A stretch of DNA of 64,000 nucleotides from a virus, in IMG/VR virus record IMGVR_UViG_3300013111_000141, positions 1 to 64,000 of that record; one strand, written 5' to 3'. The stretch's first letter is position 1, and each line of letters begins with the position of its first letter. The notes beneath the pieces were generated by a model. The model worked only from the letters and a program-made list of their open reading frames with translations. It made no database searches and was not told the DNA's origin. Position numbers and translations under genes: made by a program. This document shows, one piece after another, positions 39,702 to 49,001 of this stretch.

Positions 39702-41633
39702 TTATTTGGTTTCGGGTTTACCCTCTGGAACAGGATCCACTGGTTCTTCAACCACCTCTGCATTGACAACTTCGGCATCTACAGTCTCGGATGTTGTAGT
39801 GGAATCATCTCCAACATCTTCCCCTGTTGGTTCTGGTTTTTGTAATTTTGCAGACAACTCTACTAATGATTGTACTTTAGTATTAATATCATCTAAATCT
39901 TCACCAGACATAGACTCTTTTAATTCTGCAACACTATTTACAATATCAGTTCTTTCTTCATCAGTAATTACAATTTCCTCATCTGATAATTTACCCTCAA
40001 CATCATTAATAAATCCTTCAGCCATATTTCTAGCACCAACTAATGCAGTATACTTCTCATCTGCCTCTTTATGTTCTTCACCCTCTTTAATCATACGTTC
40101 TACATCCTCATCAGATAATCCAGATGAAGATTTAATTTCAATGGACTGTTCCTTACCAGTATTTTTATCTTTGGCAGAAACATGCATAATACCATTAGCA
40201 TCAATATTGAATTCAACTTCAATTTGTGGTGTTCCGCGTGGTCCTGGTTGAATTTCTGTCAAATCAAACCTACCTAAAGAATTGTTACCAGAAGCAACTG
40301 AACGTTCACCTTGCAGAACATGAATAGTAACTGCCGGTTGATTATCTTCGGCAGTTGAAAATACTTCACTTTTTTTCGTTGGAATAGTAGTATTCTTTTC
40401 AATTAATGTGGTCATTACACCACCCATAGTTTCAATACCTAATGATAATGGAGTTACATCAAGCAATAATACATTATCAATACCACCAGATAACACACCA
40501 CCCTGTGTAGCAGCACCAAGAGCAACTGACTCATCAGGATTTACATCCTTTCTCGGTTCAATACCAAAAATAGATTTTACCATTTCTTGAACTTTAGGCA
40601 TTCTAGTTTGTCCACCAACTAAAATAACATCATCAACCTTAGTAACATCTGCATCCTTTAAAGCAGTAACACATGGGGTTTTTGTACGTTCAATTAATTC
40701 AGATACCATCTTCTCCAATTTAGAACGTGAAATCTTAACATTTAAATGTTTAGGACCAGTTGCATCCGCAGTAATATATGGTAAATTTACTTCAGTTTCT
40801 TGAGTCGATGACAACTCAATTTTACACTTCTCTGCCGATTCTTTTAATCGTTGTAATGCAATAGGGTCATTATGAAGATCCACCCCGTTTTCTTTTTTAA
40901 ATTCATCACAAAGATAATCAATAAGTCGTAAATCAAAATCCTCACCACCTAAAAATGTATCACCATTAGTAGACAATACTTCAAAGGAATATTCTCCATC
41001 CACATTAGACATCTCAATAATAGAAACATCAAAAGTACCACCACCAAGATCATAAACAGCAACTACCTTATCATCTTTAACATCACCTTTATCTAAACCA
41101 TAAGATAAAGCTGCAGCTGTAGGTTCATTGATAATTCGCATAACATCTAGTCCAGCAATCTTACCAGCATCCTTTGTTGCTTGTCTTTGTGAATCATTAA
41201 AATAAGCAGGAACAGTAATAACTGCCTGTGTCACTTCAGAACCCAAATATGACTCCGCATCTTTTTTTAATTTCATTAAAATTTTTGATGAAATTTCTGG
41301 GGGAGATAATAACTCACCACCAGATTTTACCCACGCATCACCATTATCCGCCTCTACAATGTCATAAGGCACCATGGATATGTCCTTTTGAACTGCATCA
41401 TCTTTAAACTTTCTGCCAATTAATCTCTTAACCGCAAACAATGTATCTTTTGGATTAGTCACCGATTGTCTCTTAGCTGACTGTCCTACTAATATTTCCG
41501 AATCCGAATGTGAAACTATAGATGGTGTCGTCCTAGAACCTTCACCATTTTCAATTACTACTGCCTTACCATTCTCTAACACAGCTGCGCATGAATTAGT
41601 AGTACCCAAATCAATACCAATAATATTACCCAT
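39702..41633 (-). CDS. dnaK: DnaK (Hsp70) chaperone
   Basis: 643 residues, full length. N-terminal [15 protein letters not shown], phosphate loop [13 protein letters not shown] (about 196-208), [14 protein letters not shown], linker [16 protein letters not shown], substrate domain ([18 protein letters not shown]) and an acidic C-terminal tail with a host-like lid. Every ATPase motif is intact. No GrpE gene is seen in the window. Phage DnaK would assist folding of many phage enzymes. Confidence 0.95.
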   Translation of the reverse strand: MGNIIGIDLGTTNSCAAVLENGKAVVIENGEGSRTTPSIVSHSDSEILVGQSAKRQSVTNPKDTLFAVKRLIGRKFKDDAVQKDISMVPYDIVEADNGDAWVKSGGELLSPPEISSKILMKLKKDAESYLGSEVTQAVITVPAYFNDSQRQATKDAGKIAGLDVMRIINEPTAAALSYGLDKGDVKDDKVVAVYDLGGGTFDVSIIEMSNVDGEYSFEVLSTNGDTFLGGEDFDLRLIDYLCDEFKKENGVDLHNDPIALQRLKESAEKCKIELSSTQETEVNLPYITADATGPKHLNVKISRSKLEKMVSELIERTKTPCVTALKDADVTKVDDVILVGGQTRMPKVQEMVKSIFGIEPRKDVNPDESVALGAATQGGVLSGGIDNVLLLDVTPLSLGIETMGGVMTTLIEKNTTIPTKKSEVFSTAEDNQPAVTIHVLQGERSVASGNNSLGRFDLTEIQPGPRGTPQIEVEFNIDANGIMHVSAKDKNTGKEQSIEIKSSSGLSDEDVERMIKEGEEHKEADEKYTALVGARNMAEGFINDVEGKLSDEEIVITDEERTDIVNSVAELKESMSGEDLDDINTKVQSLVELSAKLQKPEPTGEDVGDDSTTTSETVDAEVVNAEVVEEPVDPVPEGKPETK

Positions 41634-41654
41634 TTTACTTCTCCTTTCTCAATT

Positions 41655-41960
41655 TTAAATTAAACCACTCTTCTTTCTTGCATTATCAATAATCTCTGTA
41701 TTCTTTACAGTTTTCGCATCCCTACCACCCATTTTTTCTGCAAATGGAGTATAAGGATTTTGATCTGCAACTTTACGCAATACATCATTAAATCCATCGG
41801 ACGGTTTCATACCACCCATCCTACCAGATATTATTTTAGGTGCCCCTATTATTTGTGTTATATGTGAATTTTCTGACAAAAATACATCCTTTTCAGATAT
41901 ACTAATAAACCTATCAAATACTTCTTCAGTATCATTATTTTTAAATGTATACGTTGGCAT
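41655..41960 (-). CDS. Phage FmdB-like protein lacking zinc Cys, 101 aa
   Basis: MPTYTFKNNDTEEVFDRFIS resembles the opening of FmdB-type zinc ribbons, but the Cys pairs are absent. GMKPSDGFNDVLRKVADQNP and a basic C-terminus follow. Similar proteins occur in T4-like marine phages beside replication genes; function unknown. Confidence 0.65.
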   Translation of the reverse strand: MPTYTFKNNDTEEVFDRFISISEKDVFLSENSHITQIIGAPKIISGRMGGMKPSDGFNDVLRKVADQNPYTPFAEKMGGRDAKTVKNTEIIDNARKKSGLI

Positions 41961-42452
41961 TTATTTATTCCTCTCCACTATCCTGAGATCCAATTCATTA
42001 GTTACATTATTAAACACATTATAATATTCATCTTCAAAAACATCCATATAATAACCGGGTATATGAATATTACTATCTATCTTCTTGTCTAAAATTTTTG
42101 CAATATAAAACTTATCAATAAGTTTCCAGTATGTCATATATATATAATACCCACCAACTACATGTATATCAACATGTGAATGAGAATGTAACCACGACAC
42201 AGCATCCGATATATTAACTTTAAACGAATTCTTATCATAATTTATTTCATTATTTGTTATAACATATTTAATTAACTCTGATGGTAATATATCAAATAAT
42301 TCCTTATATGCATTATGACCCATTACCAATATAGCATTTCTCGATATACTACGATTAAACCATCTGCGAGTTGTATTATTATAGAATATAAGACTATTAC
42401 CATTGTCATCAATACCATAATCATTACTTAATATCAAACTAGACGTAATCAC
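41961..42452 (-). CDS. Divergent dihydrofolate reductase-like protein
   Basis: 163 residues. Key blocks of DHFR are weak but ordered: ILVMGHNAYKELFDILPS (as in the VMGRKTYESI NADPH site, about 41-58), YVITNN, and HVVGGYYIYM (IGGxxxY NADP motif, about 95-104). ThyX lies at 47189-47953; ThyX makes THF directly, so DHFR need is lower but THF must still be replenished in many cells. A T4 frd-like role is likely but the early part is diverged. Confidence 0.65.
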   Translation of the reverse strand: MITSSLILSNDYGIDDNGNSLIFYNNTTRRWFNRSISRNAILVMGHNAYKELFDILPSELIKYVITNNEINYDKNSFKVNISDAVSWLHSHSHVDIHVVGGYYIYMTYWKLIDKFYIAKILDKKIDSNIHIPGYYMDVFEDEYYNVFNNVTNELDLRIVERNK

Positions 42453-42464
42453 CTAAAACAAACC

Positions 42465-42869
42465 TCAATCTAATAAATTAGGAAATACCTCGTCTACTAA
42501 TTTTCTAGTCAACCATTTTACTTTCATTTTTTTATTCAATATATTAAAAACAACATCAGATTCACCACGATGTAAACTCTCCATAAATTGAATAAATCTA
42601 CGTTCACTTCTACCAGTAATAACATAAGATTCCTCTAAAAAGACTTCCAATTCAGGCAAAGTTTTATTTAAATTAGTATAACTGTATCCTTCTGGTGAAT
42701 CATCAGGTATATAATTAGGCATTTTGTCAAATGCAAAATGAAAATCATCAAACATCAACTTTAATATTCGTAATAATAATGTACTATTATTCATTAATAG
42801 TACATTCTTCCTTTCTTGTGTATTTTTAGCATTATCAAATTCAAAAAACACTTCGTGTATAAGTTTCAT
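42465..42869 (-). CDS. T4-like phage conserved protein (DUF6433-like), 134 aa
   Basis: MKLIHEVFFEFDNAKNTQER, LRILKLMFDDFHFAF, RRFIQFMESLHRGESDVV, then NILNKKMKVKWLTRKLVDEVFP. This all-helical pattern, especially the closing KxLTxKLxxEVFP, matches a family of unknown function in T4-like marine phages. Its first 29 nt overlap the RNase H gene. Confidence 0.7.
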   Translation of the reverse strand: MKLIHEVFFEFDNAKNTQERKNVLLMNNSTLLLRILKLMFDDFHFAFDKMPNYIPDDSPEGYSYTNLNKTLPELEVFLEESYVITGRSERRFIQFMESLHRGESDVVFNILNKKMKVKWLTRKLVDEVFPNLLD

Positions 42870-43734
42870 TTATATCCTCTTTTAAATTATTCATTTCTGA
42901 ATATAACATAATCATTTTATTTTTAGTAAAATATTCCATCATGGTGTTATTATTTCCACCAGGCATTTTAACAAAATCATTCAATATAGATTCTGATATA
43001 ACCTCTGGTATAAAATTAAAATCAATTAATTTCTCATTTCGTTTATATGCATCCACTAAATCATCATCCAAAAGTTCATAAGGATTCTTACTCAAATCTA
43101 ACCATTCGATAAGTTTATTCTTTCTCAATGGGGTTTGTCTATAATCACTCAAAAACACATCATCTGGTGATAATACATTAGGAATACCATCTGATCTATC
43201 ACCACGTAATATATGTTCTCTTAAATATTTTTTAGGATCTGTAGTTTTAATAAATTTACCAGTATTATAACTATACTGAGAAACCCCTTTATATATTTGT
43301 AGTTGTTTAAAATCTTTATCTGATGATAATATTAATATATTTTCTCTATCATGATATTCCTTTGTCAAAATAGCAATAATATCATCAGCCTCAACGGTAT
43401 CTAACTCTAACAATCTATAAGGAAACCAATCAACCAAATCTTTTTTCACCGTTCTAATCGTATCAAATATAACTTTCCAATCTATATTAGAATTCTCTCT
43501 ATCCTTTTTACGAGAATGTTTATAATAAGGAAATACTTCCTTTCTCCAAAAATTCTTACTGTCACAGCATATAACAACATTACCATATTTATCAGAATAA
43601 CGTTTCTTTATCGATAATATATAAGTAATAAATGAATTCATCACCGACATATCTCTAATAGACTCATCAGTATTCTTCTTTTCTTCATTAATAGATAATG
43701 AAATTATAATCTGATTAAAATCCAACAATATCAT
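42841..43734 (-). CDS. rnh: T4-type RNase H (5'-3' FEN-like exonuclease)
   Basis: 297 residues (T4 Rnh is 305). Removes RNA primers from lagging-strand fragments. The acidic active-site blocks are visible: LLDFNQII (about 3-10), NVVICCDSKNFWRKEVFPYYK (about 51-71), DTVEADDIIAIL (about 115-126), ILILSSDKDFKQLQ (about 136-149) and the LRGDRSDGIPN helix-hairpin segment (about 178-188). Strong support for a T4-like replisome. Confidence 0.92.
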   Translation of the reverse strand: MILLDFNQIIISLSINEEKKNTDESIRDMSVMNSFITYILSIKKRYSDKYGNVVICCDSKNFWRKEVFPYYKHSRKKDRENSNIDWKVIFDTIRTVKKDLVDWFPYRLLELDTVEADDIIAILTKEYHDRENILILSSDKDFKQLQIYKGVSQYSYNTGKFIKTTDPKKYLREHILRGDRSDGIPNVLSPDDVFLSDYRQTPLRKNKLIEWLDLSKNPYELLDDDLVDAYKRNEKLIDFNFIPEVISESILNDFVKMPGGNNNTMMEYFTKNKMIMLYSEMNNLKEDINETYTRSVF

Positions 43735-43743
43735 AAAATTCCT

Positions 43744-43893
43744 TCAATCATTATTAAAATCCAAATTATTATAATCACACACCTCAACTACTGACCCACA
43801 CATAGAACAATACTTAATTTCTAATACATCATCAGTAACAGTCTGTATCACATACTCCACATTACAATTAGTACATACCACTTCCGTTTCCAT
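43744..43893 (-). CDS. Small zinc-ribbon protein, 49 aa
   Basis: METEVVCTNCNVEYVIQTVT, then YCSMCGSVVEVC: two CxxC pairs 22 residues apart, a minimal zinc ribbon. Lies just upstream of rnh. Unknown role. Confidence 0.65.
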   Translation of the reverse strand: METEVVCTNCNVEYVIQTVTDDVLEIKYCSMCGSVVEVCDYNNLDFNND

Positions 43894-43918
43894 TCAACAC
43901 ATCCATTTGTATCATATA

Positions 43919-44104
43919 TTAATATTCATCATCTTGTTGATGATGACCCCTTCGATTATTCTTTGGAACATATTCTTTAGAATATCTTTTATCTATCTGT
44001 TCCCATACTCTTTTACCATACATAGAAATAAAACTTTCTTTATCCATTTCTAACCAATCATTCTCAGACTCAAAATCGATATCATGTAAATTCATTTTAG
44101 ACAT
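43919..44104 (-). CDS. Hypothetical protein, 61 aa
   Basis: MSKMNLHDIDFESENDWLEM, helix KESFISMYGKRVWEQIDKRY, then a basic His/Gln tail. The DW..M.KE.F...YG..VWE word pattern also appears in the gene at 44262-44675 (EEWYDMTKEDFVNKYCIEDWD), suggesting a shared short motif. Confidence 0.6.
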   Translation of the reverse strand: MSKMNLHDIDFESENDWLEMDKESFISMYGKRVWEQIDKRYSKEYVPKNNRRGHHQQDDEY

Positions 44105-44127
44105 AATACTACACCTACTCTCCTAAC

Positions 44128-44265
44128 TCATTTTTTTAACAATTCTTCTATATGATCAACTACAGAAGTACTCCTTGCGGCCAACCATACATTAATATAC
44201 TTATATCCATATTTTTTACCAAATTCAATCATACTCATACTTTCAACATCATCACTCATACTCAT
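44128..44265 (-). CDS. Small protein, 45 aa
   Basis: MSMSDDVESMSMIEFGKKYG followed by YKYINVWLAA and an amphipathic end. Overlaps the stop of the upstream gene. Unknown. Confidence 0.5.
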   Translation of the reverse strand: MSMSDDVESMSMIEFGKKYGYKYINVWLAARSTSVVDHIEELLKK

Positions 44266-44675
44266 ACTCCAATAACCCTATTAGCCTCTTCTATCATATC
44301 ATCCGCCTCTTTTGAATATGTATAAAATTCATATTCATGTCTATCCCAATCTTCAATACAGTATTTATTGACAAAATCTTCTTTTGTCATATCATACCAC
44401 TCTTCCGACTGTCCTGCATAATTATATAAATACTTAAATTCGGTAACATTCTCTGGTCGAAATGATCGCCAACCTTGTGACTTTACATCCCACACAGAGA
44501 TAACTAATTCAGATACATTACCATTACCCTTTGGTAAAAACGATTCAGGAACAAAAATCATATCTAATGTACATGACATAACACGTAAATCACCATTAAC
44601 TTTATTAAAAGTTACTTCACACACACCCTCTTTTAAAGAGTTAACCATTCCACTCTTACTTCTAATATCATTCAT
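44262..44675 (-). CDS. SH3-like (DUF2693-type) phage protein, 137 aa
   Basis: Start at the ATG giving MNDIRSKSGMVNSLKEGVCE (GAGGGTG upstream); an earlier TTG is weaker. VCEVTFNKVNGDLRVMSCTL and the block WDVKSQGWRSFRPENV match the small phage SH3 beta-barrel family that carries a WRSFR signature. A C-terminal helical part ends with an acidic stretch. Function not established. Confidence 0.65.
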   Translation of the reverse strand: MNDIRSKSGMVNSLKEGVCEVTFNKVNGDLRVMSCTLDMIFVPESFLPKGNGNVSELVISVWDVKSQGWRSFRPENVTEFKYLYNYAGQSEEWYDMTKEDFVNKYCIEDWDRHEYEFYTYSKEADDMIEEANRVIGV

Positions 44676-44677
44676 AA

Positions 44678-44836
44678 TCAATCACCCTCATATAACGACA
44701 CACCAGCAATCATTGATAAAAACCCAACAAACGAATATGAAATCATAGAACCAATATCATACGTCACAGAATCAACAACACCTAGAATAACAAAAAAACC
44801 CAAAACACTCAATAAAACACATAAAAAATTATACAT
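44678..44836 (-). CDS. Small membrane protein, 52 aa
   Basis: MYNFLCVLLSVLGFFVILGV, a short loop, then a second helix (ISYSFVGFLSMIAGVS). Coupled to the SH3-like gene. Unknown. Confidence 0.55.
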   Translation of the reverse strand: MYNFLCVLLSVLGFFVILGVVDSVTYDIGSMISYSFVGFLSMIAGVSLYEGD

Positions 44837-44918
44837 ATATCCTCATGTTAAACTAATTAAAAAACAAAACCAAACTATATTAATACATATCAACTCTATT
44901 AATATATCTACTATAAAA

Positions 44919-45101
44919 TCACTTATTCTTTTTAGCAATATAATCATGACTATAGTCTATCTCACTATGCATATCCCTCTCATGATCGTGAACACTCGCA
45001 TAATCACCATTTATAATCGGTATAACAAATAATATCCATAAAAAACCAACTACTATACACCATATAGTAAGTATAATTTTCTGTATAGTTAACTTATCCA
45101 T
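44919..45101 (-). CDS. Single-span membrane protein with His-rich tail, 60 aa
   Basis: Helix IILTIWCIVVGFLWILFVIP at about 9-28, then a charged tail with several His (SVHDHERDMHSEIDYSHDY) that could bind metal. Unknown. Confidence 0.6.
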   Translation of the reverse strand: MDKLTIQKIILTIWCIVVGFLWILFVIPIINGDYASVHDHERDMHSEIDYSHDYIAKKNK

Positions 45102-45107
45102 GATAGA

Positions 45108-45254
45108 TTACCCCACTAATATACTCTTTTGTACTTCCTCTATCTCAACATCAGTAAATACCTTATTACCAACTAAAGCTGGAAACACTAATAACATTAT
45201 AACTAAACCAAACATCAATCCCAATAAAACCAATCTTCTTATTAAAATACTCAT
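45108..45254 (-). CDS. Small membrane protein, 48 aa
   Basis: MSILIRRLVLLGLMFGLVIM and a soluble acidic tail (DVEIEEVQKSILVG). One membrane helix. Unknown. Confidence 0.55.
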   Translation of the reverse strand: MSILIRRLVLLGLMFGLVIMLLVFPALVGNKVFTDVEIEEVQKSILVG

Positions 45255-45272
45255 TTTAATACCCCATTAAAT

Positions 45273-45494
45273 TTAAAAAAACCATCTATAAACCGCAAAA
45301 GAATCAATTATAAAATAAACAACGTTCATCCACATTAGAGAATATTCATGTATCCTATATGCATAAATACACCAAAGAACAGACGAAATACCAAACAATA
45401 TAAAAGAATATGGACTAATAGTTATATTCAATGCCAACAATATTGCAGCAACAATACCAAAAATAGTTCCCCAATCATCAATATTAAGTTTCAT
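45273..45494 (-). CDS. Membrane protein, 73 aa, possibly from a leaderless mRNA
   Basis: Three hydrophobic helices (IFGIVAAILLALNI, YSFILFGISSVLWCIYAY, WMNVVYFIIDSFAVY), a small multi-span protein. Its ATG starts only 6 nt beyond the -10 box of the promoter at 45500-45528, so the mRNA would begin at or within the start codon. Confidence 0.6.
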   Translation of the reverse strand: MKLNIDDWGTIFGIVAAILLALNITISPYSFILFGISSVLWCIYAYRIHEYSLMWMNVVYFIIDSFAVYRWFF

Positions 45495-45499
45495 AACAC

Positions 45500-45528
45500 A
45501 TTATACCATAACAACAACTAATTGTCAA
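45500..45528 (-). promoter_or_regulatory. Early sigma70-type promoter
   Basis: TTGACA (45523-45528), 17-nt spacer, consensus TATAAT (45500-45505) with extended TGG. It is the nearest promoter of this type upstream of the dnaK/dnaJ, fad, lipase and prs genes, although other starts between cannot be excluded. The -35 overlaps the stop of the upstream gene at 45525. Confidence 0.9.
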
Positions 45529-45809
45529 GTCTTTCTTTGTAATAATTCAAAAACAATATTCACTAATTTTTCATGTGAATTGCGTCTATCCAACTCTACA
45601 TTTAAAAACTCTCTAGCATAACACTCTAATTGTAATTTACTCATCAATAACAAATCATCACGAACTAATGAATTTGGATAATTATCCAAATCATTTAAAT
45701 CTAATTCAACATTAGATCGTTCTTCAATATTATCTACTGGTTTAGGTATAACACCTGCCGGTTCTTGTATTGAAGATACAAACATATCTTTAATCCATTC
45801 AAATATCAT
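45525..45809 (-). CDS. Putative SAP/HeH-type helix-extension-helix protein, 94 aa
   Basis: The C-terminal part SKLQLECYAREFLNVELDRRNSHEKLVNIVFELL (about 58-91) follows a helix-extension-helix pattern of the SAP type, used for nucleic-acid contact. The N-terminal half is acidic and loose. Lies just downstream of the PD-(D/E)xK exonuclease gene. Confidence 0.6.
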   Translation of the reverse strand: MIFEWIKDMFVSSIQEPAGVIPKPVDNIEERSNVELDLNDLDNYPNSLVRDDLLLMSKLQLECYAREFLNVELDRRNSHEKLVNIVFELLQRKT

Positions 45810-45818
45810 ATTAACACC

Positions 45819-46484
45819 TCATAAACTATTATTATATCTATATATAATATCCTTAAGATTTGTTGTCCAATTGTCACGATGTTCTTTAAATACTTGTGGT
45901 GTATTATCATCAACCGCAATAATAATTACCAATTGTACTATTGGTATATTAGTACGTTCTTCCCACATTATTGCATAAGCAGCACATTGCATAAAATATG
46001 AAGATATCCATTCTTTCTTTTTCAGTTTCTTCGATGTTTTAAAATCTATAATACTTAACTTTCCATCAAATTCAGCAACACAATCTACTCTACCAGCCAA
46101 CTTTAAATGATTAGAATATAACGCACATTCTTGTTCATATATACTACCAATACGGTCAAGCGTCGGTTTCACCGATGATAAGGATGATATTATATTAGGA
46201 AAATATCCTTTCGTATAATTAACATCATTATCAAGATACTTCTCTATTATTTCATGTACTTGTGTTCCACGATAAGACGCAGCATAAGAAATCTTATTAG
46301 CCTCTTCAATACCAACACGTCTTTTCCATTTATCAATAAATTCCTTTGATAATATAGATAGGACAGTTGTAACAGACGGATATTCAATACCATCTGGTGT
46401 CACATATTTCCTAGAACCATCAGATGACGTGACCGATTCCAAATCATCATAATCCTTAAAATTAATCGGGCAATGTTCAAACAC
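45819..46484 (-). CDS. PD-(D/E)xK exonuclease (Cas4/RecB-like)
   Basis: 221 residues. SVTTVLSIL..DKWKRRVG, RGTQVHEIIEKYL (active-site His/Glu helix, about 74-86), KLAGRVDCVAEFDGKLSIIDFKTSKK (Asp and DxK core, about 129-154), YFMQCAAYAIMWEE (Gln-Tyr helix). This order fits RecB-type nucleases found in T4-like marine phages, probably acting in DNA repair or recombination. Confidence 0.85.
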   Translation of the reverse strand: MFEHCPINFKDYDDLESVTSSDGSRKYVTPDGIEYPSVTTVLSILSKEFIDKWKRRVGIEEANKISYAASYRGTQVHEIIEKYLDNDVNYTKGYFPNIISSLSSVKPTLDRIGSIYEQECALYSNHLKLAGRVDCVAEFDGKLSIIDFKTSKKLKKKEWISSYFMQCAAYAIMWEERTNIPIVQLVIIIAVDDNTPQVFKEHRDNWTTNLKDIIYRYNNSL

Positions 46485-47005
46485 TAATTAACTCCAGTTG
46501 AACCAAATCCACCAGATCCCCTACTAGAAGAACCATCACCAGTACTTGGTAATTCATGCAAATCACTACATACAACTATATCAGGACTTTCATGTGGTAT
46601 AAACATAATCTGAGCAATCCTATCTCCATCATTTACTCTAAATTTCTCTGAACCATGATTCTGCAATACAACACCAACAACACCACGATAATCAGAATCT
46701 ATCACACCAGCTAATACATCAATCCCATGTCTTAATGCCAACCCCGACCTTGGTTTAATTATACCTACAAATCCTTGACGTATACCAAACACCACACCAG
46801 TAGATATCAATAAACGTTCTCCTGGATATACATATGACGTTCTATGTTTTATACCAGTAGGATTATATTCATATGTAATTGTTTCATCTACAGATGCATA
46901 TAAGTCGTACCCAGCAGAATAATTAGTACCTCTAGTTGGTTTTTTAGCGGTCTCATTCATTAATATAACTTTCACACCTAATAGAGAATTTTCATCATAT
47001 ATCAT
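46484..47005 (-). CDS. dut: dUTPase
   Basis: 173 residues, trimeric dUTP diphosphatase. Five motifs visible: AGYDLYAS (about 31-38), PRSGLALRHG (about 89-98), GVIDSDYRGVVGVV (about 104-117), GDRIAQIMFIP (about 129-139) and the C-terminal RGSGGFGSTG. Keeps dUTP low and supplies dUMP for ThyX. Shares 1 nt with the nuclease gene downstream. Confidence 0.94.
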   Translation of the reverse strand: MIYDENSLLGVKVILMNETAKKPTRGTNYSAGYDLYASVDETITYEYNPTGIKHRTSYVYPGERLLISTGVVFGIRQGFVGIIKPRSGLALRHGIDVLAGVIDSDYRGVVGVVLQNHGSEKFRVNDGDRIAQIMFIPHESPDIVVCSDLHELPSTGDGSSSRGSGGFGSTGVN

Positions 47006-47196
47006 TCCCCACCCCCTATTTGATATTCATATCTCAGAACATTCCAATTCAACTTATCATACGGTAACATACCTTCATCTGTTGGTTTCGGTAAATTAAC
47101 CCAAACCATATTAGTACCCCTATATCTAACTCTAATACGTTTATTAGATTTCCATTCATAATTCAAATGTAACGGATTTAACACATTTTTACTCAT
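47002..47196 (-). CDS. Hypothetical protein, 64 aa
   Basis: MSKNVLNPLHLNYEWKSNKR, a small beta-rich basic protein with Trp/Tyr residues (YRGTNMVWVNLPKPT). Overlaps both thyX and dut. Unknown. Confidence 0.6.
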   Translation of the reverse strand: MSKNVLNPLHLNYEWKSNKRIRVRYRGTNMVWVNLPKPTDEGMLPYDKLNWNVLRYEYQIGGGE

Positions 47197-47953
47197 AATC
47201 TCTTACCACCTTAGTCATAGTTAATGCTTCCCACGAAATAGGGTACAACGCCCCTAATATCCTATTCCACTCATCAGCAAGTTCACGTATCTCCAATTGA
47301 GCAGTAGAACTTTTTCTTAAATTATATGCCCGGGCCCAAGCATATAATGACCCTGTTACGAAATATTCAGTCATCATTGACTGTGGTAGAACCATTCTAG
47401 CTTGTTCTGGACACACCCCCGACGAAATCATCTCCGTATATAATCTATTTGATTTAATGATATGAGTCATATACTCTTCTTCTAATAAGGTAGAAGTTAA
47501 TCCATTCATGAATGGTTCTTTGAAATGAGTTACAAAATCAGTAGTAGAAGAACCCTGTTTAACTTTTTCTGGACGAGTTCTCCAACCATTAGTCTCTGGT
47601 ACATGAAAATCAGGAACATCTGATACATATCGTCTAGACACCTCATTATAACTAAATCCAACAACATGCTTAAATCGTTGTCTAGCAACAAAAATAGGCA
47701 CCTTCTCACGTAACGTAACCATTTCATGTGTAAATGGTGTAAAATGATTATGTTTGGCCAAATACCTAATCAACTTCTTATCACCATCTTTAAGATTTGG
47801 AATAAATGCGTGTAATGTACACTCTCCATCCTCATCCACATGTTCTACAATTTCATCAATACCAACACCTTCAGAAAACTTATCAAATGAAACACGAGCA
47901 GAATTAACTACCGTAATATCATCACCCATATGATTAACATATTCCACTTTCAT
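47189..47953 (-). CDS. thyX: Flavin-dependent thymidylate synthase (ThyX)
   Basis: 254 residues. Converts dUMP to dTMP using FAD and methylene-THF. ThyX block: FVARQRFKHVVGFSYNEVSRRYV (about 79-101), a RQR form of the usual RHRxxSxNxxSxR, preceded by HFTPFTHE (about 62-69); EQARMVLPQSM near 190. Works with Grx-NrdB/NrdA and dut nearby. Confidence 0.93.
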   Translation of the reverse strand: MKVEYVNHMGDDITVVNSARVSFDKFSEGVGIDEIVEHVDEDGECTLHAFIPNLKDGDKKLIRYLAKHNHFTPFTHEMVTLREKVPIFVARQRFKHVVGFSYNEVSRRYVSDVPDFHVPETNGWRTRPEKVKQGSSTTDFVTHFKEPFMNGLTSTLLEEEYMTHIIKSNRLYTEMISSGVCPEQARMVLPQSMMTEYFVTGSLYAWARAYNLRKSSTAQLEIRELADEWNRILGALYPISWEALTMTKVVRDYE

Positions 47954-47963
47954 ATATACCCCT

Positions 47964-48371
47964 TCATAACCTATTTAAATGTGACTTCCGAACCTTAACC
48001 ATTATCCATGAATTATAATATTCATCACTCTCTAATACCTTGTAATCAAATTGATACTTAGCCTCAAAATACGCACATTCAGACTTAGTTTTACACAACC
48101 TTAAAATCTTTCTATCAAATTGTTCAACACCAATTTTATTTAAATCTTCTAATAATAATTCAGAAGAACCATAATAATCTCGCCAATCAGATTCTACCTT
48201 CTTCTTCTTTCTCTTTTTATTCTTTTGATATGACTTAATAGACCAAAAGAATTTCTTACCTATATACTTCTTACCATTATCTTTATTAGTTATTTCATAT
48301 ACAAACCCATATAAAAGTTTTGGATCTAAATTCTTGGGTACATATACCTTATTCCTATACATCCATGTCAT
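47964..48371 (-). CDS. GIY-YIG-like endonuclease
   Basis: Starts at the ATG giving MTWMYRNKVY, seven bases after AAGGA, rather than at an upstream GTG. GFVYEITNKDNGKKYIGKKF (about 23-42) is the two-strand GIY-YIG core (GFVY/KYIG). DWRDYYGSS, ECAYFEAKYQF with a catalytic Glu, and a late YYNSW follow. Free-standing T4-type nucleases of this kind may be mobile or restrict rivals. The arrangement is compact and without intron. Confidence 0.8.
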   Translation of the reverse strand: MTWMYRNKVYVPKNLDPKLLYGFVYEITNKDNGKKYIGKKFFWSIKSYQKNKKRKKKKVESDWRDYYGSSELLLEDLNKIGVEQFDRKILRLCKTKSECAYFEAKYQFDYKVLESDEYYNSWIMVKVRKSHLNRL

Positions 48372-48386
48372 ACACACATCCTTATA

Positions 48387-48992
48387 TTACAAAATAATAT
48401 CCCTCCAATCCTTATCATCAATATGTTCAATACTTCTTAATGATATTGGACCAAAATCAGTCCTACTAATTAAATTATATGATTCAAATACAAATGCCCT
48501 ATTATTTACCCTAGAAAATCCACTTATTCCGGTTTTACCAAACTTAGGTTTACCCAACTTTTCTTTAACTCCAACCTTACCAAATCCTGGCCAACTGTTC
48601 TCACACATATTAGTAGATACTGCATAATAATCAGACTCCTTTTCTGCATACGTTATTGCATCCTGTTCAAAATCCTTTCCAAGTTCAATAAGATCTTTTA
48701 ATAACTTACCAGAATCCTTAAGATCAACAACATAATATGATGCCTCTGATACCTCTTTACCACCATTCTCAATCCAAGAACCCTTTATTTTAGTAATACC
48801 ATATCCACGTTTTAGTAACTTAGAACGTAAAATACTATTCTTACCCATATTCTGTTTCTTTGTATACCTAACCCCATCACCACATTCAGTCATATCTCTA
48901 AATGCCGTAATAGTACCAGTATCGTGTTCTGTCCACGCCGTCCGAATACGATTTAATGTCGATTCCGATAGAATCTTTGTTATACTGCTCAT
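48387..48992 (-). CDS. DUF3293-like protein, 201 aa
   Basis: LSESTLNRIRTAWTEHDTGTITAFRDM at the N-terminus; then SILRSKLLKRGYGITKIKGSWIE..EASYYVVD, which resembles the DUF3293 pattern (a long basic helix and a strand). Function unknown. 9 nt downstream of the Grx-NrdB gene. Confidence 0.6.
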   Translation of the reverse strand: MSSITKILSESTLNRIRTAWTEHDTGTITAFRDMTECGDGVRYTKKQNMGKNSILRSKLLKRGYGITKIKGSWIENGGKEVSEASYYVVDLKDSGKLLKDLIELGKDFEQDAITYAEKESDYYAVSTNMCENSWPGFGKVGVKEKLGKPKFGKTGISGFSRVNNRAFVFESYNLISRTDFGPISLRSIEHIDDKDWRDIIL

Positions 48993-49001
48993 AAATTTCC
49001 C

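Noticed and set aside
39706-40251. Long plus-strand open frame opposite dnaK
   Set aside because: Low-complexity Ser/Thr-rich product, antisense to a fully conserved gene; a shadow frame.
47964-48371. Homing endonuclease in an intron
   Set aside because: Neighbouring genes are intact and no intron boundary is seen; treated as a free-standing GIY-YIG-type gene.
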